Assembly: GCF_005116455.1 (NCBI RefSeq)
Contig: NZ_SWBP01000003.1
Span: 434,012-498,011 of the forward strand
Length of the DNA: 64,000 bases
Direction of reading: 5' to 3'
Source: Pedobacter cryophilus
GTDB lineage: Bacteria; Bacteroidota; Bacteroidia; Sphingobacteriales; Sphingobacteriaceae
In this document: positions 26,479 to 35,262 of the stretch, piece by piece
How the letters are laid out: every line of letters begins with the position of its first letter
How positions within the stretch are numbered: position 1 is the stretch's first letter
Notes under the pieces: generated by a model
What the model was told of the DNA's origin: nothing
The model's input: only the letters and a program-made list of their open reading frames with translations
Databases searched by the model: none
Program-made: the position numbers and the translations under genes

Positions 26479-28676
26479 TGGAAGAGTTAAAAAAGTTTTA
26501 TTATCTGTTGTACAGATTTAGATTAATAGTTATAGCAGTACCGCTAATTACAATTATTATTGCTTATTTTTTGGTAAGAAATCTTCCTGATGAATATATT
26601 GCTGAAGGACAAATTGCAACAGGTATTGTTGATGAGACTCAAAACTTAGTTTCTAATGTTGATAAACAAGAAGCTAGTATAAACAGAGAGTTTAGTAACC
26701 TGATTGAGATTATGAAACTTCAAAAAATAATTAATTTGGTTTCCTATCAATTAATTATTCATGATTTAACAACCGACAAACCGTTTAGAGAAATCAGTAC
26801 TAAAATCAAAGAACTTTCTGAAGTAGAAAGAAGAAAAGCATTAAATGCCTTTAAAAGAAAATACACTTATAAAGAGACCTTAAATCAGTTTAATGCCGAT
26901 GATAGAAATCTTTATGATTTATTAAGCTCTATGGGCTATAATCAAGATTTTATTGCTGGTAATATTTACACAGACAGATTAGAAATTAGTGATTTTATTT
27001 CGGTTAAATTCACATCAGAAAACCCAGAGTTATCTGCATTTGTAGTTAATTCACTTTGTTCTGAATTTATTAATTATTACACCAACATTTTAAGAGACAA
27101 TCAAAACAAATCAGTTAAGTTTTTATCAAATTTAGCCAAGGTTAAAAGTGACACCTTAAACAAACAAGTTGAAGCTTTAAGAAAGTACAAGATTGATAAT
27201 AAAATAGTGAATTTAGGTGAGCAGTCTAGAAAAATGTATGAGCTAACTGCTGAATATGAAACCAGAAAGCAAAATGCAGAAAAAGATATTATTTCATTAA
27301 AAGGAACAATTGATAATATTGACAAACAGTTTGACCCTTCTCAAAGGAAATATTTAGAGGCTTCGCTTGTTAAAGTAAATCAAGACATTACGCAATCAAA
27401 AAGAGAGCTTACCGCACTTAGCGAACTCCAAATTAGAAATGAATTTGATCCAAAATATAACAGATCAATAGATTCATTAAAACAGGTTATTAACGCTCAA
27501 ATACTAGATCAATCAGATAAATACATTACTAGCCCTTTAAGTAGAAAAGAAAGTTTGGTGACTCAAAAAATGAGTTTACAGGTTCAATATGACATTGCCC
27601 GTTACAGCCTTAACTCCTTAAAAAGAGAATTACAGGAAATGAACAATAAGTTTGAAAAACTTGTACCTCATGAAGCGGTAATACAATCATTAGAAAGAAA
27701 AATAGATATTGCAGGTAAAGAATACCTAGATATTTTAGATAAATATAATAATGTAAGCTTAGAAGCTAGTCTTTCAACCAAACTAAGACAGGTTCAAATT
27801 GCTATGCCAGGGGTACAACTTCCATCTAAAAAAATGCTCTTAATTATACTAAGCGGCATCATCAGCTTTATATTTTGTTTGTTGGTATTCTTTGTCATCT
27901 TCTATTTTGACAATAGAGTTGGAAGCCCTAGAGAGTTAGCTCAGATTACAGAAATACCTGTTTTAGGAAAAATAAACAGAGTAAACTCAGCTAATTTAGC
28001 CCTTAAAGAAATTTGGAGTAATTTACATGCAAACCCAGAAATGCAGGAACTTAAAAAACAATTACGTTCTGCTAGGTATGAGATAAGCCGAGAAATGGTG
28101 CCTACTAAAGATACCAAAGGCCAGGTATTAAATATTACGAGTATGAATGACTCTGAAGGTAAAACACTTTTAATTGCCTGTATAGCTTATTCTTATGTAG
28201 TAATTAGCAAAAAGGTTTTATTAATTGATGGTAACTTTGATCATCCAAGTATTACAGAAAACTCTAACACTAAATTTTTTATTGAAGATTATTTAAAAAG
28301 TGGAAATTTAGGTTCGGCCGAGTTTAATACTGGTATTATGGTGATGGGAAATAAAGGAGAAGACACCTCTTTGTTTGAAGTTGCCGATGAAAAAACCATT
28401 AAAGAAAGATTTGATTTATTACGCACTAAATTTGATATTATTTTGGTTGAAACCCCGTCTTTGGAAACTTTAGGAAAAGCCAAAGAATGGAATTTAATTG
28501 CCGATAAAGTAATGGGAGTTTTTGAAGCAAACCAGACTTTATCTGGAAGCAAAAAACAGCATATTAACTATTTAAAAGAGCTAAATGGGCAGTTTATTGG
28601 ATGGGTAATCAACAAAGTTTCTGTAGATTCGTACAACAAAACTGATGGTGCAATTAATACTAACTTCATTGAGTAA
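26478..28676 (+). CDS. Wzc/GumC-like polysaccharide co-polymerase with BY-kinase-like ATPase domain
   Basis: Inner-membrane protein controlling chain length and export of EPS. 732 residues: a Wzz-type domain with spans at about 17-34 and 454-475, a long periplasmic coiled-coil region between them, and a C-terminal cytoplasmic P-loop domain. That domain has NITSMNDSEGKTLLIAC (Walker A), VLLIDGNFDHP (Walker A') and FDIILVETPS, where the second Walker B acidic residue is Glu rather than Asp. The C-terminus lacks the tyrosine cluster of autokinases, so ATP-dependent autophosphorylation of the usual kind is doubtful. The next gene starts immediately after the stop codon. Confidence 0.88.
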   Translation: MEELKKFYYLLYRFRLIVIAVPLITIIIAYFLVRNLPDEYIAEGQIATGIVDETQNLVSNVDKQEASINREFSNLIEIMKLQKIINLVSYQLIIHDLTTDKPFREISTKIKELSEVERRKALNAFKRKYTYKETLNQFNADDRNLYDLLSSMGYNQDFIAGNIYTDRLEISDFISVKFTSENPELSAFVVNSLCSEFINYYTNILRDNQNKSVKFLSNLAKVKSDTLNKQVEALRKYKIDNKIVNLGEQSRKMYELTAEYETRKQNAEKDIISLKGTIDNIDKQFDPSQRKYLEASLVKVNQDITQSKRELTALSELQIRNEFDPKYNRSIDSLKQVINAQILDQSDKYITSPLSRKESLVTQKMSLQVQYDIARYSLNSLKRELQEMNNKFEKLVPHEAVIQSLERKIDIAGKEYLDILDKYNNVSLEASLSTKLRQVQIAMPGVQLPSKKMLLIILSGIISFIFCLLVFFVIFYFDNRVGSPRELAQITEIPVLGKINRVNSANLALKEIWSNLHANPEMQELKKQLRSARYEISREMVPTKDTKGQVLNITSMNDSEGKTLLIACIAYSYVVISKKVLLIDGNFDHPSITENSNTKFFIEDYLKSGNLGSAEFNTGIMVMGNKGEDTSLFEVADEKTIKERFDLLRTKFDIILVETPSLETLGKAKEWNLIADKVMGVFEANQTLSGSKKQHINYLKELNGQFIGWVINKVSVDSYNKTDGAINTNFIE

Positions 28677-29855
28677 ATGATTTTGAAATATCTTGAAATT
28701 ATTTGGTTTGCGATCCAAATCATCATTGGATTTCATCTTTTTTTTCCTTTGATTTTACTATTGATTAGTAAAATTTCTAAAAAGGAAGAATCATTAAATA
28801 ATTTTGAGCAAACAGACTTAGACTTTGCTGTAATTGTTACTGCTTATGAAGAAACAGATCATTTGCCAAAAGTAGTTGCTTCTATATTAAACCAAAGTCA
28901 TCAACAATTTTTAGTTTATGTAGTTGCTGATAAATGTGACATTACAAATTTATTTTTTGATGATGAACGAGTAATTTTGTTAAGACCAGAAACCATTATT
29001 GGGAGCAACACAGGTTCTCATCAATATGCAATTGATCATTTTAAAAGGGCACACAATTACGTTACCATTATTGATAGTGACAATATTCTTGATCAAGATT
29101 ATTTAAAGGAGTTGACCTATTCAATAAAGAATGAATTTGTAGCCGTTCAAGGTATTAGGGCTGCTAAAAATTTAAATAGCACTTATGCTTGTTTAGATGC
29201 CGCCAGAGATATTTATTATCATTTTTATGATGGCAAAATACTATTCAAAAGTGGCTCTTCTGCTACTTTAGCTGGTTCTGGTATGGCATTTAAAAGCGAT
29301 TTATATAGTTCATTTTTAAAACAAAATAAAGTAAGTGGCGCTGGTTTTGATAAAGTATTACAAGCTTGGTTACTTAACCAAAATTTAAGAATAGCATTTA
29401 ATGAGAAAGCTATTGTTTACGACGAAAAAACTACGCATTCAGATCAATTGGTAAAACAAAGATCTAGATGGTTAAATACCTGGTTTAAATACTTTAAATT
29501 TGGTTTTACCATCACCTTTAAAGGAATCAAAAACTTATCTGTTAACCAGTTATTATTTGGATTAGTTTTGTTAAGACCTCCCTTATTTATTTTTCTAATA
29601 TTGTCTGTTTTAGCTACATTCATCAATATAATTTTTGGCCTCAATTATTGGATTTGGTTAGCCGGTATAATTTGTTTTGTGGTGAGCTTTTTCTTGTCAT
29701 TAATTAACTCTAAAACAGATAAAAGAATTTATGCCTCATTAATTAATATCCCAAAATTTATTTTCTTTCAAATTTTATCCTTAACCAAGGTTAAACAAGC
29801 AAATAAAATATCGGTGGCAACAAAACACACACAAAATGGCAGCTTTAAAAACTAA
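28677..29855 (+). CDS. Membrane-associated family 2 glycosyltransferase
   Basis: 392 residues. An N-terminal hydrophobic helix is followed by a GT-A domain with FAVIVTAYEETDHLPKVVAS, the DSD metal site (VTIIDSDNILDQDY), a central acidic region and QRSRWLNTWFKY, an (Q/R)xxRW-type motif of processive or membrane-linked GT2 enzymes. Two or three membrane spans lie at about 290-370. It abuts the Wzc-like gene (no gap) and precedes the tiny membrane ORF. The transferred sugar cannot be told from sequence. Confidence 0.85.
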   Translation: MILKYLEIIWFAIQIIIGFHLFFPLILLLISKISKKEESLNNFEQTDLDFAVIVTAYEETDHLPKVVASILNQSHQQFLVYVVADKCDITNLFFDDERVILLRPETIIGSNTGSHQYAIDHFKRAHNYVTIIDSDNILDQDYLKELTYSIKNEFVAVQGIRAAKNLNSTYACLDAARDIYYHFYDGKILFKSGSSATLAGSGMAFKSDLYSSFLKQNKVSGAGFDKVLQAWLLNQNLRIAFNEKAIVYDEKTTHSDQLVKQRSRWLNTWFKYFKFGFTITFKGIKNLSVNQLLFGLVLLRPPLFIFLILSVLATFINIIFGLNYWIWLAGIICFVVSFFLSLINSKTDKRIYASLINIPKFIFFQILSLTKVKQANKISVATKHTQNGSFKN

Positions 29856-29861
29856 AAATAA

Positions 29862-29993
29862 ATGAGAATAAACCCTGATTTAAATGTTGGTAAAAGAAAA
29901 GCTCAAAATTTTTTACTTTTCAAAAAATGGTTAGCTATAGCCATCTGTTTTGTAACTACCTTTTTCTTTTTTTTAAAAATATTATTCTTCTAA
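29862..29993 (+). CDS. 43-residue single-span membrane protein of the EPS operon
   Basis: ATG 29862 to TAA 29993 encodes a basic N-terminus (MRINPDLNVGKRKAQNFLLF) and one very hydrophobic helix (residues 24-43, WLAIAICFVTTFFFF then LKILFF). It fills the otherwise empty gap between the GT2 gene (six bases upstream) and the polymerase gene (six bases downstream) in the same strand and spacing pattern. That supports it being real. It is a candidate small accessory subunit of the polymerase or co-polymerase. No family is recognised. Confidence 0.55.
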   Translation: MRINPDLNVGKRKAQNFLLFKKWLAIAICFVTTFFFFLKILFF

Positions 29994-29999
29994 AAGGTA

Positions 30000-31478
30000 A
30001 TGAGAAATATAAATTTTCAAATAAACAATAAAGGGAAGATTTTTTATATAGCTATTGCCGTTACGTTAATTTTAGTTTCTATTGTAGCTGCTTTTGTTAT
30101 AAAAATATACGGTTTAAAAGGCGGCGTAATGCCCGTTATTTTATCCTTTGGTTTACTTTTTGTTTATGCAGTATTAAGATTACCACGATTTGGCGTTTTG
30201 GCTTTACTGGTAATGGCCTACTTCATTATGTTTATTATTAGTATGGGTTTTACCGAATTCCCATTAGGCACAATAATGGATGGTATGCTTGCACTCTTGG
30301 TGATTGGTTTTTTTATCCAGCAAAAATATTATAAGAATTTTAAAGTATTTAAAAACCCTGTTGCTTATCTTATTTTAGTTTGGGTAGTTTATAATCTTAT
30401 ACAAGTTTTTAACCCTAATGCAGCCTCACAACTAGCTTGGGTATATACTATCAGAAGCGTTGCTGTAGTGATGCTCTCGTATTTTATATTTAGCTATTAT
30501 ATTATCTCCATAAAATTTATCAGAACTATTTTAATTGTTTGGTTATCACTTGCTTTTTTTGCTGCTTTATATGCAATTAAACAAGAATACATAGGCTTTT
30601 TCCCATTCGAAGAATGGAACCATTTTGATCCTCTCATACAATCTTTACTTTTTATTGATGGACACTGGCGTAAGAATTCTATTTTTTCAGATCCTGTGGC
30701 TTTTTCATACAACATGGTGGTATGTAGTATTCTTTGCTTAGCATTAATAACTGGTCCTTTTAGGTTAAGATTAAAAGTTTTTTTTGGATTTTTAATGTTG
30801 CTATTTTTAACCGTGATGCTTTACTCTGGCACTAGGGCAGCTTATGTGCTTTTACCCGCCGCTGGAATTCTATTTTTAGTTTTAAAACTTAACAAGTCTT
30901 TATTCTTTTTAGCAATAGTTGCCGGTTTATTCTTATTTGTGGTGATCAACATCCCTACAGGCAATGTCACTCTATACAGGTTTCAAAGTGCTTTTAAACC
31001 AAATAATGACGCTTCTTATAATGTAAGGAAAGCTAATCAGAAAAAAATTCAACCTTATATTCAAGCACATCCAATTGGCGGTGGCTTAGGAGCTACCGGA
31101 GTTTGGGGAGTAAGGTTTGCCCCCAACTCTTTTCTCGCAAAATTCCCTCCTGATAGTGGCTATTTAAGAGTAGGAATGGAATTGGGTTGGATAGGATTAT
31201 TTATCATTTGCAGCATTATGTTTACCGGCTTATACATGGGGATTAAGAATTATTTCAACATGAGAGATCCTGAACTTAAAACCTATTGTTTTGCCATGAT
31301 TTTAATTATATTCGCTATTGCAGTTGGTAATTTCCCACAAGAAGCTATAGTTCAATATCCTTTAAACATATTTTTTTATCTCTTTTTAGCTTTAATTCAA
31401 GTGACTAAAGTGTTAGACGATAAAAAATTTAAAGAAGAACAAGGCGTAACAGAGAAAAAAATAAAAGGACTTATATAA
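30000..31478 (+). CDS. O-antigen ligase/Wzy-like EPS polymerase
   Basis: 492 residues with about 11-12 membrane spans and one large periplasmic loop. The loop region has HWRKNSIFSDPVAFSYNM and, later, AHPIGGGLGATGVWG with a following DSGYLRVGMELGWIGL, text typical of the WaaL/Wzy polymerase-ligase superfamily. In this locus, with a flippase and a Wzc-like protein, polymerisation of repeat units is the likely role. It starts six bases after the small ORF and ends directly before the acetyltransferase start. Confidence 0.85.
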   Translation: MRNINFQINNKGKIFYIAIAVTLILVSIVAAFVIKIYGLKGGVMPVILSFGLLFVYAVLRLPRFGVLALLVMAYFIMFIISMGFTEFPLGTIMDGMLALLVIGFFIQQKYYKNFKVFKNPVAYLILVWVVYNLIQVFNPNAASQLAWVYTIRSVAVVMLSYFIFSYYIISIKFIRTILIVWLSLAFFAALYAIKQEYIGFFPFEEWNHFDPLIQSLLFIDGHWRKNSIFSDPVAFSYNMVVCSILCLALITGPFRLRLKVFFGFLMLLFLTVMLYSGTRAAYVLLPAAGILFLVLKLNKSLFFLAIVAGLFLFVVINIPTGNVTLYRFQSAFKPNNDASYNVRKANQKKIQPYIQAHPIGGGLGATGVWGVRFAPNSFLAKFPPDSGYLRVGMELGWIGLFIICSIMFTGLYMGIKNYFNMRDPELKTYCFAMILIIFAIAVGNFPQEAIVQYPLNIFFYLFLALIQVTKVLDDKKFKEEQGVTEKKIKGLI

Positions 31479-32096
31479 ATGTCTGTAACCAAAATCATAA
31501 AATCTAATCCAGTTTTAAAAAAACTTATTCACTGGATGATTATTCCATCAAATGATTTTAGACCTAGGTTATGGATAAGGTTATTTGTAAATCCAGTTAG
31601 AAATAAAATTGGTAAAAACACCATTATAAGATCTAGTACTAGAATGGATATTCTTCCATTTAATAAATTTGAGATTGGTTCTAAATCATTAATAGAAGAT
31701 TTTTCGACTATTAATAATGGTGTTGGAGATGTGAAAATTGGAAACAACACCATTATTGGCTTAAGTAATGTAATTATTGGTCCCGTTGTAATTGGTGATG
31801 GTGTGATGCTGGCTCAGCATATTGTAGTTTCGGGCTTAAATCATGGTTATGAAGCCATAGATATTTCGCCAAGTAAACAACCCGTGAGTACAAAACTAAT
31901 TACAATAGATGATGATGTTTGGATTGGTGCTAACGCAGTGATTACAGCCGGAGTACATATTGGAAAACATGCTGTAATTGGCGCAGGAAGCGTAGTTGTT
32001 AAAGATATTCCAGATTATAGTATAGCAGTAGGCAATCCGGCTAAAGTGATAAAAAAGTACAATTTTGAAAGTCAAAATTGGGAGAAAGTAATTTAA
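31479..32096 (+). CDS. Hexapeptide-repeat O-acetyltransferase
   Basis: 205 residues of left-handed beta-helix repeats: KIGNNTIIGLSNVIIGPVVI, then the acceptor loop with VVSGLNHGYEAIDIS (catalytic His in GLNHGY) and the C-terminal coil ITIDDDVWIGANAVITAGV and IGAGSVVVKDIPDYSIAVGNPAK. It belongs to the WcaF/maltose-acetyltransferase group that uses acetyl-CoA. It probably O-acetylates an EPS sugar. It directly follows the polymerase gene with no gap and precedes a glycosyltransferase by three bases. Confidence 0.9.
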   Translation: MSVTKIIKSNPVLKKLIHWMIIPSNDFRPRLWIRLFVNPVRNKIGKNTIIRSSTRMDILPFNKFEIGSKSLIEDFSTINNGVGDVKIGNNTIIGLSNVIIGPVVIGDGVMLAQHIVVSGLNHGYEAIDISPSKQPVSTKLITIDDDVWIGANAVITAGVHIGKHAVIGAGSVVVKDIPDYSIAVGNPAKVIKKYNFESQNWEKVI

Positions 32097-32099
32097 AAG

Positions 32100-33311
32100 A
32101 TGCTTAAAAATTCTGTCGTTTTTATTTTAAGTAATGCCAAATATGATGGTCTTTTTGAATCTACAAGTTTTACGGCTGCCAAACATTTAGCTAAATACAA
32201 TCAGGTATTTTATATAGAGTATCCTGCCACCTACAAAGATTATTTAAAGCACAAAAAAGATCCTGATTTTATAAAAAGAAAAAACTTTTTCTCTAAAAAA
32301 TCTAATGGTTTATTAGCCACAGACCAATCCAATTTACAAATACTCATCACTCCTCTCCTATTATCTATAAACTTTTTACCCGAAGGTTTTCTTTATAGAT
32401 TATTACTAAAATATAATGAAGCCTTAATTGCCAACAGAATAAAAAAAGTACTTAAAAAGTATAAGATTAAAGATTTTGTATTTGTTAACTCTTTTAACAT
32501 TTACTATCCAAATATTGGAAAATTAATTCCCTCAGCTCTTAATGTTTACCATTGTGTTGATCCATTAATTGTAGGTTTTGATAGAAGACATGGCATTGTA
32601 TCAGAACAAATAATTTTAAAAAATAGCGATTTGGTGATTTGTACCAGCAAGCAATTATTTGTAGAAAAGCAAAAACAGCATCCTCATACTTACTTTGTAC
32701 CCAATGCTGCCGATATTTCTCACAGCCAAAAAGTAAGACAAGCAGAAACTCAGGTTCATCCAAAATTAAAAGACATTAAAAAACCTATTATTGGTTATTT
32801 TGGAAACATAGAAAGGCGCATGGACTACAGCCTTTTAGAAGAACTTTTTAAAACCAATTTAGATAAAAACTTTGTTTTTGTTGGCCCCGTTACCGAAGAA
32901 TTTATTCCACCTCATTGGTATAAAACTGCAAATATTCATTTTATAGGAAGGGTACCATTTGCAGAAATGCCCTCTATTTTAAAAGGTTTTGATGTGGCTA
33001 TCATCCCATTTAAAAAAGATAAAGTAAGTGATACCATTTTTCCACTTAAACTATTTGAATATTTAGGTAGTGGAAAACCTGTGGTATCAACAAATTTTAA
33101 CGCTGATCTTAAAGATTTCACCCGTAACACGGTAAATTATTGTGCTGATGCTAAAGAGTTCTCCGAAGCAATAAATGATGCTTTAATGAATGACAATTTA
33201 GAAAAACAAAACGATAGAATTGCAGTAGCAGAAGAAAATACTTGGGAAAAGCGAATGAAAGAATTTTCTAATTTATTAGATCAATATTTAAAATTAAACA
33301 CTCATCAATAA
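32100..33311 (+). CDS. Glycosyltransferase, GT-B fold (GT4-like)
   Basis: 403 residues without membrane spans. The C-terminal GT1/GT4 domain is clear: KKPIIGYFGNIERRMDYSLL, FVFVGPV, IHFIGRVPFAEMPSILKGFD and the donor-binding acidic patch PFKKDKVSDTIFPLKLFEYL, then GSGKPVVSTNF. The N-terminal half (VVFILSNAKYDGLFESTSF; VYHCVDPLIVGFDRRHG) resembles TuaH/GumH-type enzymes. It probably adds one EPS sugar at the cytoplasmic face. The donor is unknown. Confidence 0.88.
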   Translation: MLKNSVVFILSNAKYDGLFESTSFTAAKHLAKYNQVFYIEYPATYKDYLKHKKDPDFIKRKNFFSKKSNGLLATDQSNLQILITPLLLSINFLPEGFLYRLLLKYNEALIANRIKKVLKKYKIKDFVFVNSFNIYYPNIGKLIPSALNVYHCVDPLIVGFDRRHGIVSEQIILKNSDLVICTSKQLFVEKQKQHPHTYFVPNAADISHSQKVRQAETQVHPKLKDIKKPIIGYFGNIERRMDYSLLEELFKTNLDKNFVFVGPVTEEFIPPHWYKTANIHFIGRVPFAEMPSILKGFDVAIIPFKKDKVSDTIFPLKLFEYLGSGKPVVSTNFNADLKDFTRNTVNYCADAKEFSEAINDALMNDNLEKQNDRIAVAEENTWEKRMKEFSNLLDQYLKLNTHQ

Positions 33312-33315
33312 AAAA

Positions 33316-34416
33316 ATGCTAAAAATATTTTTTGATCATCAAAAATTTAGTACCCAAAAATTTGGAGGTATTAGTAGGTATTTTGCAAATATTATTGAAG
33401 AAATAAAAAAGAATGATGACTTTGATTATTTACTTGGTGTTTTAAATTCTCCCAATCATTATATTAAAGATGAGCCTCAATTGCTTAACAATACTTTAGG
33501 CAATAGTTTATTAAACTCGGCTTCTGGCGCAAAAAGATATAAAGCCAATGAGTGGTATTGCGATTATTTACTCAAAAAAAACAACTACGATATTTTTCAC
33601 GCTACTTATTACGATCCTTATTTTATTAAGAATTTAAAAAAACCTTTAGTAACCACCATTCACGATATGACTTATGAGCGTTTACCCGAATATTTTTGGG
33701 TGAATGACCCATTAACCTATCAAAAGAGGATAAGTGTGGAAAGAGCTGATAAAATTATTGCCATATCAGAAACTACTAAAAAAGATTTACTGAAATATAT
33801 TGATACCGATGAAAGTAAAGTAGAAGTTATTTATCATGGAATTGATATTGAAACGCCCTTAAAATTTGATGAGGTAGCAAATTTACCTAAAGAATATTTA
33901 CTTTTTGTAGGTGATAGAAGTGGTTATAAAAATTTCTATTTATTCCTTAATACCTTTGAAAAACTGAATAAAAAATATCCGGATATTCATTTAGTATTAA
34001 CTGGAGGAGGCAAACTGGTTGGTGCTGATGTAGAAATTGTTAACAGGTTAAAAATAAAAGATAAAGTTCACCATTATAACGTGAGCGATGAACAATTGAA
34101 TTTTTTGTATAAAAACACCTTACTTTTTGTTTACCCTTCTTTGCATGAAGGGTTTGGATTACCCATTTTAGAAGCATTTAAGGCGCAGTGCCCTATGCTC
34201 TTGAGTGATACGGACTGTTTTAAAGAAATTGCACAAGATGCGGCTGAATTTTTTAGTCCTCATTCAGCAGATGACTTATATTCTAAAATAGAAAATTTAA
34301 TTTTAGATAAAAAACAGAGGGAGGTTTTAATTGCTAAAGGAAACTTAAGGCTTTTAGATTTTCCGATAGAAAAATCGGTAAAAGAAACTTTAGCAGTTTA
34401 TAGCGCATTAAAATAA
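33316..34416 (+). CDS. Glycosyltransferase family 4
   Basis: 366 residues, GT-B fold. The acceptor-side opening FDHQKFSTQKFGGISRYFANI and TTIHDMTYERLPEYF are typical of mannosyltransferase-like GT4 enzymes. The donor half has KEYLLFVGDRSGYKNFYLFL, HLVLTGGG and the signature YPSLHEGFGLPILEAFKAQC with the EX7E glutamates, then PMLLSDTDCFKEIA. It is the last gene of the plus-strand EPS operon and converges on the GT11 gene 24 bases away. No terminator hairpin was found in that gap. Confidence 0.92.
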   Translation: MLKIFFDHQKFSTQKFGGISRYFANIIEEIKKNDDFDYLLGVLNSPNHYIKDEPQLLNNTLGNSLLNSASGAKRYKANEWYCDYLLKKNNYDIFHATYYDPYFIKNLKKPLVTTIHDMTYERLPEYFWVNDPLTYQKRISVERADKIIAISETTKKDLLKYIDTDESKVEVIYHGIDIETPLKFDEVANLPKEYLLFVGDRSGYKNFYLFLNTFEKLNKKYPDIHLVLTGGGKLVGADVEIVNRLKIKDKVHHYNVSDEQLNFLYKNTLLFVYPSLHEGFGLPILEAFKAQCPMLLSDTDCFKEIAQDAAEFFSPHSADDLYSKIENLILDKKQREVLIAKGNLRLLDFPIEKSVKETLAVYSALK

Positions 34417-34440
34417 TGCTATTGTTTTAAAAAAGTCCAA

Positions 34441-35262
34441 TTAAGATTTTACATCACACCAAATAAACTTTTCGGTCATAATTCCCTTTGGATGTTCTCG
34501 ACCCAAATTGAAGCCGAACCAGTATTTTGGCGCATAAACTGTATTATTCTTAGGGCTTAAATAAGCTGCCCACCAAGCAAATGTACTATTAGAAATAATA
34601 CTGATATCGGCATTTTGGATAATTTGAAAATCAATGATTTCACTATTGTTCGAAAAAATATAATTAGGCTGTTGAGGAAAAACTTCTTTCACCTTTTCTA
34701 CGTCATCACTTACAAAAATTACTTTATAGCTGTCTAAGTCCTTTATATTAGCCAAACACTTTTTAAAATAATCCAATGGCAGAGAAATGTCTCTCTTTCT
34801 ACGTTCACCATAATTCATGTAATCTGTTCTACGTATATGTACCACTACAGTTTGATTCTCCTTAAAAAGTTGCCCGTATTTCGACTCAAAATCAAGTTTA
34901 AATTTATCTTTCAACTCAAAAGGAATTTTATGAGGAAGCTGTTCATAATAATACGCTGTTTGATAATACCCTTTATAATAAACCCAATTCTTTACATCAA
35001 CAGGTTTTGGAGCAACCCAGTTGTGAAAATTCAAATCCTTTAAACCTAAAATTGCGGGTATAATTCTGGTAATGGCAGAATAAACTTTAGATTCTAATAA
35101 GAAATTATCTAAACCTGGTAGTTTAAAGTACTTAGCTAAATAAGCATGATGAGGATTTGGAAAAAAATAAATTAATCCCTTTCTTCTTGTTTTTAGATAC
35201 TTTAAAAAAGTGTACTGAAAAAACTGATTCCCTAATCGTCCTTTAAACTCAACTCCTACCAT
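34441..35262 (-). CDS. Alpha-1,2-fucosyltransferase-like protein (GT11)
   Basis: Transfers L-fucose (or a related sugar) from the GDP form. 273 residues with the GT11 motifs: FKGRLGNQFFQYTFLKYL at the N-terminus, VVVHIRRTDYMNYG (the HxRRxD motif, H142 to D147), VIFVSDDVEKVKEVF, and SIISNSTFAWWAAYL. The presence of this enzyme suggests fucose in the polymer, but no GDP-fucose synthesis genes are in the window. It overlaps the flippase gene by one base and is last in that operon. Confidence 0.9.
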   Translation of the reverse strand: MVGVEFKGRLGNQFFQYTFLKYLKTRRKGLIYFFPNPHHAYLAKYFKLPGLDNFLLESKVYSAITRIIPAILGLKDLNFHNWVAPKPVDVKNWVYYKGYYQTAYYYEQLPHKIPFELKDKFKLDFESKYGQLFKENQTVVVHIRRTDYMNYGERRKRDISLPLDYFKKCLANIKDLDSYKVIFVSDDVEKVKEVFPQQPNYIFSNNSEIIDFQIIQNADISIISNSTFAWWAAYLSPKNNTVYAPKYWFGFNLGREHPKGIMTEKFIWCDVKS

